DNA of 48,702 nt from Rhodospirillales bacterium (GCA_028291345.1 JAQGIF010000103.1:1-48702); one strand, 5' to 3'. Positions 24,645 through 33,765 are shown, counted from the first letter of the stretch. The notes: generated from the sequence alone by a model not told the origin. A program made the numbers and translations.

Positions 24645-25202
24645 ATGAAAAGACTTAACATCCTGAGGCCGGCGGCAATTGTCACAATCTCGGTTACGTT
24701 ACTTGCTGGCGACCATTTGCCGCGCGAGCCGAAGGTCAGGCCGAAGCACAGAAACCCGCCGAAGCGTATGCTCCCGGATTAGGCGATCTCATGACCTCCT
24801 ATGTGCAGCCGCACCACGTCAAGGTCTGGCTAGCCGGGCATGCTGGTAACTGGCATCTGGCGAAATACGAAGCCAAGGAACTGCGCGAGACGTTCGGCGA
24901 CGTCACGACCTATCAGGGCGCCTGGCACGATTTCCCAATAGCCAAGCTGGCCGAAACTAACCTGGAATCGCCACTCGGCGAACTTGAAGGCAATTGCCGA
25001 CAAGAATCCCACGAATTTCAAAAAGGCCGATGACCGCGTGACAGCGGCTTGCAATGGCTGCCATCAGGCGATGAGCCATGGTTTCCTGGTGATCAAGACG
25101 CCGAATGGTCCGGATTTTCCCGATCAGAATTCCAATCTCAATGATCATCGCAAGTCGGCGGACGAGCAAATCGTTGCGCGCCGACCCGCATCTCGTGTAT
25201 GA
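24645..25202 (+). pseudogene. frameshifted c-type cytochrome gene
   Basis: Three pieces of one exported cytochrome-like protein lie in alternating frames. ATG 24645 opens a signal-peptide-like MKRLNILRPAAIVTISVTLLAG. Near 24710-24720 the sense shifts to another frame reading RAEGQAEAQKPAEAYAPG, then MTSYVQPHHVKVWLAGHAG and NWHLAKYEAKELRETFGDV. Near 24975-24990 it returns to the first frame with ADKNPTNFKKADDRVTAAC and the haem motif CNGCH. Two indels at least are needed, so no full product can be made, unless the window has sequencing errors here. It follows the copper operon and may once have belonged to it. Confidence 0.75.
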
Positions 25203-25212
25203 CACGGACATC

Positions 25213-25311
25213 ATGACGCGCACCAACGGCATTCTGTCGAATATTACGGGGCTCTCCAGCCCTATCGACGTGTGCCTGCCTCTTCTCCTTCTGCGACTTA
25301 CGCGCCCCTGA
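25213..25311 (+). CDS. leuL: leucine-rich leader peptide upstream of leuA
   Basis: A short frame ending 101 bp before leuA. From GTG 25270 it reads VCLPLLLLRLTRP (13 codons), with six Leu including four in a row. An in-frame ATG at 25213 would give 32 residues. Such a run just before competing hairpins is the hallmark of ribosome-mediated attenuation, in which leucyl-tRNA shortage stalls the ribosome at the Leu codons. Which start is used cannot be decided; no strong ribosome binding site is seen. Confidence 0.6.
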   Translation: MTRTNGILSNITGLSSPIDVCLPLLLLRLTRP

Positions 25312-25315
25312 CCGC

Positions 25316-27077
<1,762 letters not shown>

Positions 27078-27204
27078 CCCTGCTATTCCACAATCGCCGG
27101 CCGGTAGGTCCAAAGTCCCCGATAATGGAAGAGCCGGCCGACCATCGGCAGATCGATCGTCCGCGTCCCCCGGCAGGGATGCCTTCAAGATTTCGCTGAG
27201 CGGC

Positions 27205-27798
27205 TCACGCGTGCCCGGCGTCGCCCGACAGCATTGCAGGGTCAAAGCCCAGCTGCCCGATCGCGCGTGCCCACTTGGTATCGAGCTCCCGGTCGAAGAT
27301 CAGTTCAATATCCGCCGGGGCGTTCAGCCAGACATTGTCCTGGATTTCCGAATCCAGCTGCCCCGCGAACCATTTGGCGTAGCCCAGCGCAAAGATGGCA
27401 TTGTCCGGGCCCTGGCCCTCGGCGATCGCCTGCAAAATGTCCTTGGTTGCGGTGAGTGCAACCTTATCGTCGATGATGAGGGTTTGATCGGCGCGGAAAT
27501 CGGCGGAGTGCAAGACGAAGCCGCGGCTGGAATCGACCGGTCCCCCGAAATGCACCGGCCGGTCCTGGTCTGATGAGCCCTCAATTCCCAACTGGTTCAT
27601 CAGATCGGCGAAACGGATTTCACCGAAGGCTCGATTGATGACCAAGCCCATCGCACCATCCGCGGAGTGGGTGCAGATATAAAGCACGGTGCGTCCGAAA
27701 CGCGGGTCCCGCATGCCCGGCATTGCGATCAGTAGCTGACCGTTCAACCAGGTAGGTTCGGCGTCAAATGGGTGACTGATCATCGGGGCAAAGCTCAT
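27205..27798 (-). CDS. yqgE: YqgE/AlgH family protein
   Basis: A 197-residue cytoplasmic protein of the YqgE/AlgH (DUF179) family. Conserved blocks are LNGQLLIAMPGMRDPRFGRTVLYICTH, GAMGLVINR, VHFGGPVDSSRGFVLHS and FALGYAKWFAGQLDSEI. The family is widespread and its biochemical role is not settled. Start ATG 27798 (MSFAPM) was chosen because the family begins about ten residues later; the longer open frame upstream is not conserved. It is divergent from the peroxiredoxin gene across about 215 bp containing a tandem repeat. Confidence 0.92.
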   Translation of the reverse strand: MSFAPMISHPFDAEPTWLNGQLLIAMPGMRDPRFGRTVLYICTHSADGAMGLVINRAFGEIRFADLMNQLGIEGSSDQDRPVHFGGPVDSSRGFVLHSADFRADQTLIIDDKVALTATKDILQAIAEGQGPDNAIFALGYAKWFAGQLDSEIQDNVWLNAPADIELIFDRELDTKWARAIGQLGFDPAMLSGDAGHA

Positions 27799-27821
27799 TG
27801 TTCCGGCAAATCGAACCCTAT

Positions 27822-27851
27822 CCTGACGATTACGTTCCTGACGATTACGTT
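27822..27851. repeat. 15-bp perfect tandem repeat in the yqgE/prx gap
   Basis: CCTGACGATTACGTT occurs twice without a gap (27822-27836 and 27837-27851), 24 bp before the yqgE start and 160 bp before the peroxiredoxin start. It may be a paired binding site for a regulator acting on either gene, or simple slippage. Confidence 0.8.
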
Positions 27852-28014
27852 GGACAAAGGCGGACGGATTTATAGCGCCAGTGAACACTGCTTGCGCAAA
27901 CACGGCAAGTCGGGCAGTCAGCTCACCCCGGCTGCGAACGCATCTCGACAAGTCCCCCGCCGCCGCGTAAGTCCGGGGACAAGTTTTTCCCAACTAGATA
28001 ATGGAGCGAAACGC

Positions 28015-28491
28015 ATGATCAAGATCGGTGACAAGATACCGTCAGTGACGTTGAAACGGTTCGGCGCGAACGGCATGGAGGAAGTTTCCACCGATACGCT
28101 GTTCCTGGGCAAGGTCGTCCTCTTCTCTGTTCCAGGCGCCTTCACGCCGACCTGCTCGATGAAGCATCTGCCCGGTTTTATCGAAAAGGCCGATGCCTTC
28201 AAGGCCAAGGGTATCGATCGCGTGCTGTGCCTCGCGGTGAACGACGCCTTCGTCATGAAGGCCTGGGGCGAGCAGAATAAGGTCGACGGCAAGGTCGAGA
28301 TGCTGCCCGATGGCAATGGCGTCTTCACCAAGGCGCTGGGCCTAGAGATGGACGGCTCGGGCTTCGGCCTCGGCACGCGCGGACAGCGTTTCGCGCTCTA
28401 TGCGGTGGATGGCGTGGTCAAGGACCTGCAGGTTGAAAAGCCAGGCGCCTTCGAAGTCTCCAGTGCTGAATCCATGCTGGGCCGCGTCTGA
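28015..28491 (+). CDS. peroxiredoxin, Prx5-like
   Basis: A 158-residue thiol peroxidase that reduces hydrogen peroxide and organic peroxides. The active-site motif PGAFTPTCSMKHLPGF places the peroxidatic Cys at residue 47. A second Cys near 72 (RVLCLAVND) could act in resolution; many Prx5-type bacterial enzymes work with glutathione or glutaredoxin. The block FGLGTRGQRFALYAVDGVV is also typical. Start ATG 28015 is preceded by GGAG at good spacing. It is monocistronic, ending in a long hairpin terminator. Confidence 0.93.
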   Translation: MIKIGDKIPSVTLKRFGANGMEEVSTDTLFLGKVVLFSVPGAFTPTCSMKHLPGFIEKADAFKAKGIDRVLCLAVNDAFVMKAWGEQNKVDGKVEMLPDGNGVFTKALGLEMDGSGFGLGTRGQRFALYAVDGVVKDLQVEKPGAFEVSSAESMLGRV

Positions 28492-28507
28492 TCGCCAAGA
28501 TTTGAAC

Positions 28508-28544
28508 GATTGAAGCGGGCGGCCTGGGGCCGCCCGCTTCAATC
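28508..28544 (+). terminator. hairpin terminator of the peroxiredoxin gene
   Basis: A perfect 17-bp stem centred on TGG (arms 28508-28524 and 28528-28544) starts 17 nt after the stop. There is no clean U-run, but the stem is exceptionally strong. Confidence 0.7.
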
Positions 28545-28561
28545 CTCACATTTGTCTCTGT

Positions 28562-28587
28562 GGAACCTGAGCGGCCAAGCCGGGGTT
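28562..28587 (+). promoter_or_regulatory. EcfG-type promoter candidate before DUF1328 gene
   Basis: GGAAC (28562-28566), 17 bp, GGTT (28584-28587). It matches the EcfG consensus GGAAC-N16/17-CGTT except for the first base of the -10 box, and lies 84 bp before the DUF1328 start. Confidence 0.5.
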
Positions 28588-28670
28588 AGCATTGCTACAG
28601 ATTGCGTGCCGGTCGTCTGGGCCGGTTCTCGCGGTTCGATGCCAACAACGCCGCATCAAGGAGACAAGTC

Positions 28671-28853
28671 ATGCTTGGCTGGGCAATCACCTTTTTCATC
28701 ATCGCTATCATTGCAGCGGCGCTCGGTTTCGGCGGTATTGCCGGCAGCGCCGTCTCCATCGCGCAGATACTCTTCGTAATCTTCCTGATTTTGTTTCTAA
28801 TTTCGTTGGTCTGGCACCTTGTAGCGGGCCGTCGGCCGCCGCCCGTACTCTAG
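28671..28853 (+). CDS. small DUF1328 (YtjA-like) membrane protein
   Basis: A 60-residue protein made almost wholly of two transmembrane helices: [21 protein letters not shown], then [25 protein letters not shown]. It ends with a basic RRPPPVL tail. The GWAxxF...[11 protein letters not shown] wording identifies DUF1328. Such genes are often part of the alphaproteobacterial general stress regulon. AAGGAG precedes the ATG by a few bases, and an EcfG-like promoter lies upstream. The function is unknown. Confidence 0.88.
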   Translation: MLGWAITFFIIAIIAAALGFGGIAGSAVSIAQILFVIFLILFLISLVWHLVAGRRPPPVL

Positions 28854-28875
28854 TCAGATCCGGCAAAAAAATTTG

Positions 28876-28900
28876 GGAACCATTTCACGCGCGATTCGTT
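28876..28900 (+). promoter_or_regulatory. EcfG promoter, perfect consensus
   Basis: GGAAC (28876-28880), exactly 16 bp, CGTT (28897-28900). This is the full consensus for the alphaproteobacterial general stress sigma factor, whose gene lies 5 kb away. The start would be near 28908. No protein gene lies between it and the terminator at 28951. Confidence 0.78.
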
Positions 28901-28907
28901 CATAATT

Positions 28908-28988
28908 TGACAGGTAGTGACATCCCTCATCCTGTTAGGTCCTGACTTATAGCCTTCCGCCGCCTCGTGCGACGGGAGGCTTTTTTTC
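28908..28988 (+). ncRNA. candidate general-stress small RNA
   Basis: About 80 nt between a perfect EcfG promoter and a classical intrinsic terminator, with no likely gene inside. The predicted fold has a 5' hairpin ACAGG/CCTGT (28910-28914, 28931-28935) whose 16-nt loop holds CATCCCTCAT. That C-rich single strand could pair with purine-rich ribosome binding sites. A short linker and the 3' terminator hairpin follow. The general layout recalls GsrN, the sigma-T-controlled RNA of Caulobacter, but no sequence kinship can be claimed. An 11-codon GTG frame (28917-28952) has no ribosome binding site. Confidence 0.55.
28951..28987 (+). terminator. intrinsic terminator of the small RNA
   Basis: AGCCTTCCG (28951-28959) pairs with CGGGAGGCT (28973-28981), 9 bp with one G-U, followed by seven T counting the base-paired one (28981-28987). 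Confidence 0.85.
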
Positions 28989-29039
28989 GCCCGGATTCCC
29001 TACGTCACGCCCGCCGCGGAAATACCAAAAAATCGCTGA

Positions 29040-29064
29040 GGAACATCTGATCACACCGCGGGTT
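29040..29064 (+). promoter_or_regulatory. EcfG-type promoter candidate before the lipoprotein gene
   Basis: GGAAC (29040-29044), exactly 16 bp, GGTT (29061-29064). One base differs from consensus. The transcript would start near 29071, about 24 nt before ATG 29095. Confidence 0.6.
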
Positions 29065-29094
29065 ACCCCTCTGAAAACGATACTTGGAGACACT

Positions 29095-29304
29095 ATGTTA
29101 AAGAGCGCAACCCTCGTCATCTGTCTCGCCACCAGCATTGCGCTGGGCGGATGCGCCACCCACCAGGGTAACCGCATCCTGACCGACAGCGCGGTCGGCG
29201 CCGGTGGCGGCGCGCTCCTCGGCGCAGTGGCGGGCTTCAATCCGCTGGTCGGGGCTGCCGTTGGCGGCGCTGGCGGTGCTGCTGTGGGCGCGGCCACTCA
29301 CTAG
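29095..29304 (+). CDS. glycine-zipper lipoprotein
   Basis: A 69-residue lipoprotein. The lipobox ALGGC puts the lipidated Cys at residue 20. The mature part is a glycine-zipper helix (GAGGGALLGAVAGFNPLVGAAVGGAGGAAVG) like those of small stress or osmotically induced outer-membrane lipoproteins. A GGAG site precedes the ATG. It is monocistronic with an EcfG-like promoter, in keeping with envelope stress defence. Confidence 0.85.
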   Translation: MLKSATLVICLATSIALGGCATHQGNRILTDSAVGAGGGALLGAVAGFNPLVGAAVGGAGGAAVGAATH

Positions 29305-29554
29305 CGTTGGCGATGGCGGTGGTGGGACGATCTTGTTACCTCATTCGCCAAGGTCGTATTTTTAACTGGGATAAAACTGCACTGAATGTATTGTGATATT
29401 TATATCAAATGCTGATATTCGTTTGCATATATTGACCTCGGTACGGCGCGGCTTGGGTCCGTCCAGTCGAAAGAACATAATGTGTGCTCGACACGTGATG
29501 CGAACCATTTCCATGGTTAATAACGGAGTGCCGGTTGATAGGCGGCATTGCTGA
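29305..29554. other. gene-free AT-rich stretch before the kinase gene
   Basis: No gene is seen. The part 29360-29440 is notably AT-rich for this genome. A perfect inverted repeat AACCAT-TTCC-ATGGTT lies about 45 bp before the kinase start and may be an operator. No GGAAC element is present, so the kinase gene is not an obvious EcfG target. Confidence 0.4.
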
Positions 29555-30598
29555 ATGTCATCTGGAAGTGCGCGGACTATTCGTTTCAGGCTGACGCTGG
29601 TCCTTTCCATTTTTTTACTGCCTGTCGTGGCTTACATGGTGCTGCTTGGCTGGTCCTATGCCAGTCAGCCATCCGCCACGCGCACTATATTGATGCTTGG
29701 TCCCATCGTTTTATGGCTGGCCGCGCTGGCGGTCGTGTGGTTCGCCGCGGATCTGCAAATCGCGCGCCCGCTTCGCCGTCTGACCCGCACCGCCGAAGCC
29801 TATTGCAAAGGCGATCTTTCCGCCGATCCGCCCTTGGCCGGACCTGGGGAATTGCGGAACCTTGGGGCCATGTTCAATGAAATGGCAGTCAGGATCGCCG
29901 GCCGCGAGACCGAACTGCGAGAGGCGATCGAGACGCGGGAGGCGATGATGCGCGAAATCCACCATCGCGTGAAAAACAATCTGCAGATCGTCACAAGCCT
30001 GCTGAATCTCCAGGCCAAGGCGGTTCAGGGGGAGAGCGCACAACGCGCATTCAACGACATTCAGACGCGGGTACGTGCCTTGGCGCTCGTGCATCGGTAT
30101 CTGTACGAAAGCGAGGATCTTCAATCGGTCAATCTGGGCGCCTTCCTGAAGGAACTGGCGGCAAGCCTGCAGCTGTCATACGGGATTTCACAGGACCAAG
30201 TTGCCATTGAGGTCGAAGCCGACACGGTATGGGATGTATCCGATCGCGCTGTGCCGCTAGCCTTGTTCATGACCGAAACCATGAGCAACGCGCTGAAACA
30301 CGCATTTCCCCAAGGCCGCCAGGGCGTCATTCGGATCGTGCTGAAATCGATGCCAAATTCCGTCGTCTGCTTCAGTGTCGAGGATAACGGCGTCGGCTTG
30401 ACCGAGGCGCAATCCATCGCTCAAGGGCCTCAGGCAAGCCTTGGGATGTCGCTGATCAAAGCCTTCGCGCGGCAGGTCGACGGTAAACTGACGATCAGCG
30501 GCCCTCCGGGGACGAGCGTCATGATCGAGTTCGTCAATAAATATCAGCCGCATGAAATTCCCAGCGATGCAGTTCGGAAGTACGCCTGGGCAGTCTAG
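29555..30598 (+). CDS. HisKA_2-type sensor histidine kinase
   Basis: A 347-residue inner-membrane kinase, probably an input to PhyR. It has two transmembrane helices (about 12-34 and 45-65) with almost no periplasmic loop, a HAMP-like linker (IARPLRRLTRTAEAYCKGDLS), and a HisKA_2 dimerisation domain with EIHHRVKNNLQ (phospho-acceptor His137, the one before Arg). The ATPase domain has MTETMSNALKHAFP, DNGVGLTEAQ and GMSLIKAFAR. Kinases of this class (PhyP, PhyT, PakF, PhyK) control the general stress response in alphaproteobacteria, some as net phosphatases. With no sensory domain outside the membrane, the signal may be in the membrane or come from a partner. Confidence 0.88.
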   Translation: MSSGSARTIRFRLTLVLSIFLLPVVAYMVLLGWSYASQPSATRTILMLGPIVLWLAALAVVWFAADLQIARPLRRLTRTAEAYCKGDLSADPPLAGPGELRNLGAMFNEMAVRIAGRETELREAIETREAMMREIHHRVKNNLQIVTSLLNLQAKAVQGESAQRAFNDIQTRVRALALVHRYLYESEDLQSVNLGAFLKELAASLQLSYGISQDQVAIEVEADTVWDVSDRAVPLALFMTETMSNALKHAFPQGRQGVIRIVLKSMPNSVVCFSVEDNGVGLTEAQSIAQGPQASLGMSLIKAFARQVDGKLTISGPPGTSVMIEFVNKYQPHEIPSDAVRKYAWAV

Positions 30599-30622
30599 TT
30601 GAATTGAGTTGGGTCGCCTGTA

Positions 30623-31036
30623 TTATTTGTTAGGCGGCTCGCGGCGGCGGAACAGGCCGAGGATTTGTGGGCGTACACCGATCACCAATCCCAAAACGGC
30701 CGCAGCAATGGCGATCTGCGGTGCAGCCTTGCGAATATGCTTGCCGATCTGGTTGCCGATTTTGATGCCGGCGTTGAAGTTTCCATTCGACGATCCCAGG
30801 CTCTCGGCGTGAGATTTGAGCATCCCGAGGATCGGCGAGCTTGAGACGGTTGGGGCCTTGGGTTTCATGAGCGCGCGCCCGATCAGCATAACCGCGATCA
30901 GCAACAGATTGGCCCCGAACAGAATCGCGGCCGCGCTTGTATCATCCACGCGCGATGACAGCCCGTGATAAAGAAGGACATAAAAGAACGCCAAGGCTGC
31001 CAGTGCGAACACGAACACCATGGTGTAGAAAAGCAA
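30623..31036 (-). CDS. small hypothetical membrane protein
   Basis: A 137-residue protein of unknown function with three hydrophobic segments (about 4-24, 37-57 and 108-125) and a basic C-terminus (FRRREPPNK). The start is probably TTG 31036, preceded by GAAGGGG. ATG 31021, five codons later, has no clear ribosome binding site. It is convergent with the kinase gene. It sits in the stress island but has no GGAAC element upstream. Confidence 0.7.
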   Translation of the reverse strand: MLFYTMVFVFALAALAFFYVLLYHGLSSRVDDTSAAAILFGANLLLIAVMLIGRALMKPKAPTVSSSPILGMLKSHAESLGSSNGNFNAGIKIGNQIGKHIRKAAPQIAIAAAVLGLVIGVRPQILGLFRRREPPNK

Positions 31037-31193
31037 AATCCCCTTCAGCCTCTGCGTCGCAGCTCGGACAAGCGCCTGCCCGATAAAGACTTCGGCGCTT
31101 TAGCGTAAAATACCTCCGCCGCTGCGCAGCAGGAATGTCAGCAGGCTGTTCATCGCCGGCCCACCTGATCTGACGTAGCCGGCGCGCCTTTTG

Positions 31194-31484
31194 TCATCGA
31201 TCGAACAGCCGGCCGATCAAAATCCCTGCACCGAACGCGATTAGTATGCTGGCGAGCGGCCGCTCTTCGATACGGTCGGTCAAATCGTCCAGCATTTCAC
31301 GGCTCTGCACCTTCGCATCGTCGGTCAGGCGGTCGATTCCGCCGCGGAGGGAGTCGATCCGTTCGTGAACGGTTTCGGAGGTCAACTCTTTGAGAGCATT
31401 GCTGAGATTCGCAATATCGCTCCGCAATTTTGCCAGATCGTCTTTTACGGCGCCGAAGTCGCCCTCTACATCGTGTGACGTCAT
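31194..31484 (-). CDS. DUF883 (ElaB/YqjD-like) membrane-anchored protein
   Basis: A 96-residue protein: a long charged amphipathic helix (about 10-75, DDLAKLRSDIANLSNALKEL), then a single C-terminal membrane anchor ending GAGILIGRLFDR, the hallmark of DUF883. Enterobacterial relatives (YqjD, ElaB) are stationary-phase membrane proteins that bind ribosomes. That role here is inference. AAGGAAC precedes the ATG. A GGAAC-N16-GGTT element lies about 200 bp upstream on the same strand. Confidence 0.85.
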   Translation of the reverse strand: MTSHDVEGDFGAVKDDLAKLRSDIANLSNALKELTSETVHERIDSLRGGIDRLTDDAKVQSREMLDDLTDRIEERPLASILIAFGAGILIGRLFDR

Positions 31485-31908
31485 TGCAAGGTTCCTTATC
31501 AGAAGGGTCGAAGCATACTACGCGTAAATCCTGTGGACACAATTCCCTCCAAGCTCGCACTGGACTTGTCGGGCACAACGATTTTCTCGCATAGTAAGTA
31601 CATTCGAGGCCGTGTTGGGAGCTTGGGAAGGCGATGGAAATGCCGCATAATCATCAGCGCCAACGATTTCCATTTGACTTTGTTTCCAACCCCGGCGTCC
31701 GATGATGGTTCCGCCCGTCGCGCATGGTGGCGGAATTTCGGTCGGCATGATGGACACATTTTCCGTTGTGGCGTGTTCAGGCTATGTCGAAGCGGAATTC
31801 ATCGTCGTACGGACTGCGCAGGTCCCCCGGTCAAAGGGACGCTTCTCGACATTGGTCGGGCCGGTATAGGCCGGGCGCATTTCGGTATACGGGTAATGCG
31901 GAGGGATC
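31485..31908. other. gene-free divergent region between DUF883 gene and nepR
   Basis: No gene with proper features is seen; the open frames here lack ribosome binding sites and family similarity. It should hold the promoters of both neighbours. One EcfG-like element for the minus strand is found at 31688-31712; none is seen for nepR. Confidence 0.5.
31688..31712 (-). promoter_or_regulatory. EcfG-type promoter candidate facing the DUF883 gene
   Basis: On the minus strand GGAAC (31712-31708), exactly 16 bp, GGTT (31691-31688). The leader to the DUF883 gene would be about 195 nt, which is long; a small transcript in between is possible. Confidence 0.42.
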
Positions 31909-32091
31909 GTGGCGGACAAACAAAAACTGGGACGAAAGGAACCCCGCGGCCAGAAGAAACTCAGCGACGGAGCGGTCGCTGGATTCGATAGCTGGCTCGA
32001 AAACAAGTTGCGAACTGCCTACAGTTCCGTATTGGATGAACCGATCCCCGAAGACCTTATTCAGTTGCTGTCGCAAAAACTGAAGGACTGA
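31909..32091 (+). CDS. nepR: NepR, anti-sigma factor of the general stress response
   Basis: A 60-residue protein that in the family binds and silences EcfG until phosphorylated PhyR takes it away. The core two-helix region SWLENKLRTAYSSVLDEPIPEDLIQLLSQKL matches NepR, including the conserved LR..Y..V..EPIP..L. It starts with GTG 31909 after a strong GGAGGG. Unlike the common nepR-ecfG operon divergent from phyR, this nepR stands alone and is convergent with phyR. Confidence 0.92.
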   Translation: MADKQKLGRKEPRGQKKLSDGAVAGFDSWLENKLRTAYSSVLDEPIPEDLIQLLSQKLKD

Positions 32092-32093
32092 GC

Positions 32094-32118
32094 AGTGCCG
32101 AAAGGCGAAACCGGCACT
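32094..32118. terminator. hairpin between convergent nepR and phyR
   Basis: AGTGCCG (32094-32100) pairs with CGGCACT (32112-32118), 7 bp with an 11-nt loop, just after the nepR stop. It lacks a U-run. Confidence 0.35.
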
Positions 32119-32158
32119 TGGCGCTGGTCGAAAAAACCTGAGTAACGCCCCGCAGGAT

Positions 32159-32950
32159 TCACCCCGTTTTGGCTTGCTGCACGGAAAATGACAGGGCCTG
32201 CACGATCGCAACCTTCAATGTCTCAGGATCGAACGGTTTGGTGACGATAAAGGCCGGCTCAACGCGATCGCCGGTTAAGAGCCGCTCCGGAAAGCCGGTA
32301 ACAAAAATCACCGGAGCATCCATCGAGCGCATAATTTCCTGAACTGTCACGATGCCGCTATCGCCATCCTGCAGCTGAACGTCGGCCAGAACCAGGCCGG
32401 GCCGATGCTTGCGGGCCAATTCCACCGCTTCGGCCTGCCGGCCGGCCACACCGACCACCTCGTGGCCCAATGATTCCACAATGCCTGCGATGTCCATCGC
32501 GATCACCGGCTCATCCTCGATGATCAAGACACGTGTCGTCGCCTGGCGACGCAATTCCTGTCGCGCGACGTCCAGTTTCCTGACGACGTCGGCCTCCTCA
32601 AGATCCAGTATCCTGGCCGCCTCTGCCGTGGAGAAGCGCTCGAGCGCGATCAGCAACAGAACCTGGCGCTCGATCGACGGCAAGGCCGCCAATTGGCGGT
32701 TGAGGCCGCCATCTTCGGCAGTGCCTTCAACCGCCGGAATGGCGCTATCGACGATGTCCCAGGCGTCGTGGAACACGGCGAAGAGCTCTACACGCAGGTC
32801 GGCGGCGTTCTTGATCCGCTCGGGCTCGGCTAGGATCGCCTCGAGACACAACCGCACATACTCGTCGCCCGTCGCCTGCGCTCCGGTCAGAGCCCGCGCA
32901 TAGCGACGAAGGTAGGGCAGAAGGCGGACAATATCGTGGGAGACGCTCAT
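32159..32950 (-). CDS. phyR: PhyR, anti-anti-sigma response regulator
   Basis: Master switch of the general stress response. The 263-residue protein has an N-terminal EcfG-like sigma mimic domain (about 1-135: LLPYLRRYARALTG, LAALPSIERQVLLLIALERFSTAEAARIL) and a C-terminal receiver domain. The receiver keeps the acidic pocket (IIEDEP), phospho-acceptor Asp190 (LVLADVQL), Thr218 and Lys238 (VTKPF). When phosphorylated it binds NepR and frees EcfG. ATG 32950 is preferred over GTG 32956 because GAGG is then properly spaced. It lies downstream of ecfG on the same strand, 188 bp apart. Confidence 0.95.
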   Translation of the reverse strand: MSVSHDIVRLLPYLRRYARALTGAQATGDEYVRLCLEAILAEPERIKNAADLRVELFAVFHDAWDIVDSAIPAVEGTAEDGGLNRQLAALPSIERQVLLLIALERFSTAEAARILDLEEADVVRKLDVARQELRRQATTRVLIIEDEPVIAMDIAGIVESLGHEVVGVAGRQAEAVELARKHRPGLVLADVQLQDGDSGIVTVQEIMRSMDAPVIFVTGFPERLLTGDRVEPAFIVTKPFDPETLKVAIVQALSFSVQQAKTG

Positions 32951-33138
32951 AAACACGACCTCATTTCATTCTTCGGCGGCGCTGCGGCGCCTGCTTCGTT
33001 GCTCATCAAATTCGGCCTGCCGTGACGGTCAGGAAACCGTAATCGCGTTCTACTCAAAATGACTATCGCAGCAATATGGCATAAACCCGACAGCGATGCT
33101 TAAGGTCCATGCCGAAACGCACGTTCTAGAGATGGAAA

Positions 33139-33765
33139 TCAGATCGCGCGAGGCAAGGGATTTGTTCCGCTTGGGTTTGGACCATCCCGCCGCCCCTCCC
33201 CAGCCAGCCCGCGCGATTTGGCGAGAACCTTTTTCAATTCACCGCGCGCCCGGTTCAACCGGGATTTGATCGTGCCGACCGCGCAGCCGCAAACTTCGGC
33301 CGCCTCTTCGTAGCTGAGACCCGCGGCGGAGACCAGCACGAGGATTTCGCGATGTTCGACCGACATGCGCTGAAGCGCATTCGCAACCTCGTTGACCTCG
33401 ACCACGTGTTCCTGATTGGGCGCGCTGGGCAGGGCGCCCTCCGGGATATCGCCGATAGTTTCGACCTCGATCCGCGTTCGCCGCAACCCGTTAATGTAAT
33501 GGTTGCGCAGGATGGTCATCAGCCAGGCCTTAAGATAGGTGCCGGGCTGAAATTGCGCCTCGGCCGACAAGGCCTTCAGCACGGTATCGTTGACCAGATC
33601 GTCCGCGCGATCGCGGTGCCCCGTCAGCGCACGCGCCACGGCCCGCAGATGCGGCAGATGGGAAACCAGCTCCTGGCGAAAATCGCTTCCCGCGTTGGTG
33701 CTCGGCTTAGCGGGCTGGTCAAACCGCCCATCGTAGCGTGGACCCTTTGCGTGGGCTTCCGTCAT
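33139..33765 (-). CDS. ecfG: EcfG, general stress response sigma factor
   Basis: ECF sigma factor directing RNA polymerase to GGAAC-N16/17-CGTT promoters. Sigma region 2 (about 30-95) has HLPHLRAVARALTGHRDRADDLVNDTVLKAL and the EcfG-typical QPGTYLKAWLMTILRN. Region 4 (about 125-180) has RMSVEHREILVLVSAAGLSYEEAAEVCGCAVGTIKSRLNRAR with its helix-turn-helix. From ATG 33765 it has 208 residues. The open frame extends 52 codons upstream through the likely promoter region, so that longer start is rejected. Two GGAAC elements lie upstream, suggesting autoregulation. Confidence 0.94.
   Translation of the reverse strand: MTEAHAKGPRYDGRFDQPAKPSTNAGSDFRQELVSHLPHLRAVARALTGHRDRADDLVNDTVLKALSAEAQFQPGTYLKAWLMTILRNHYINGLRRTRIEVETIGDIPEGALPSAPNQEHVVEVNEVANALQRMSVEHREILVLVSAAGLSYEEAAEVCGCAVGTIKSRLNRARGELKKVLAKSRGLAGEGRRDGPNPSGTNPLPRAI

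Noticed and set aside
28907-28935. TTGACA at 28907 as a sigma-70 promoter
   Set aside because: No acceptable -10 element stands at 16-18 bp; the EcfG element just upstream explains the site better.
28917-28952. 11-codon GTG frame (VTSLILLGPDL) inside the small RNA region
   Set aside because: It resembles a leader peptide before a terminator, but no ribosome binding site precedes it and the next gene is an unrelated lipoprotein with its own promoter.
31499-31759. Minus-strand frames between the DUF883 gene and nepR
   Set aside because: No ribosome binding site, low-complexity wording and the candidate EcfG start falls inside; treated as non-coding.
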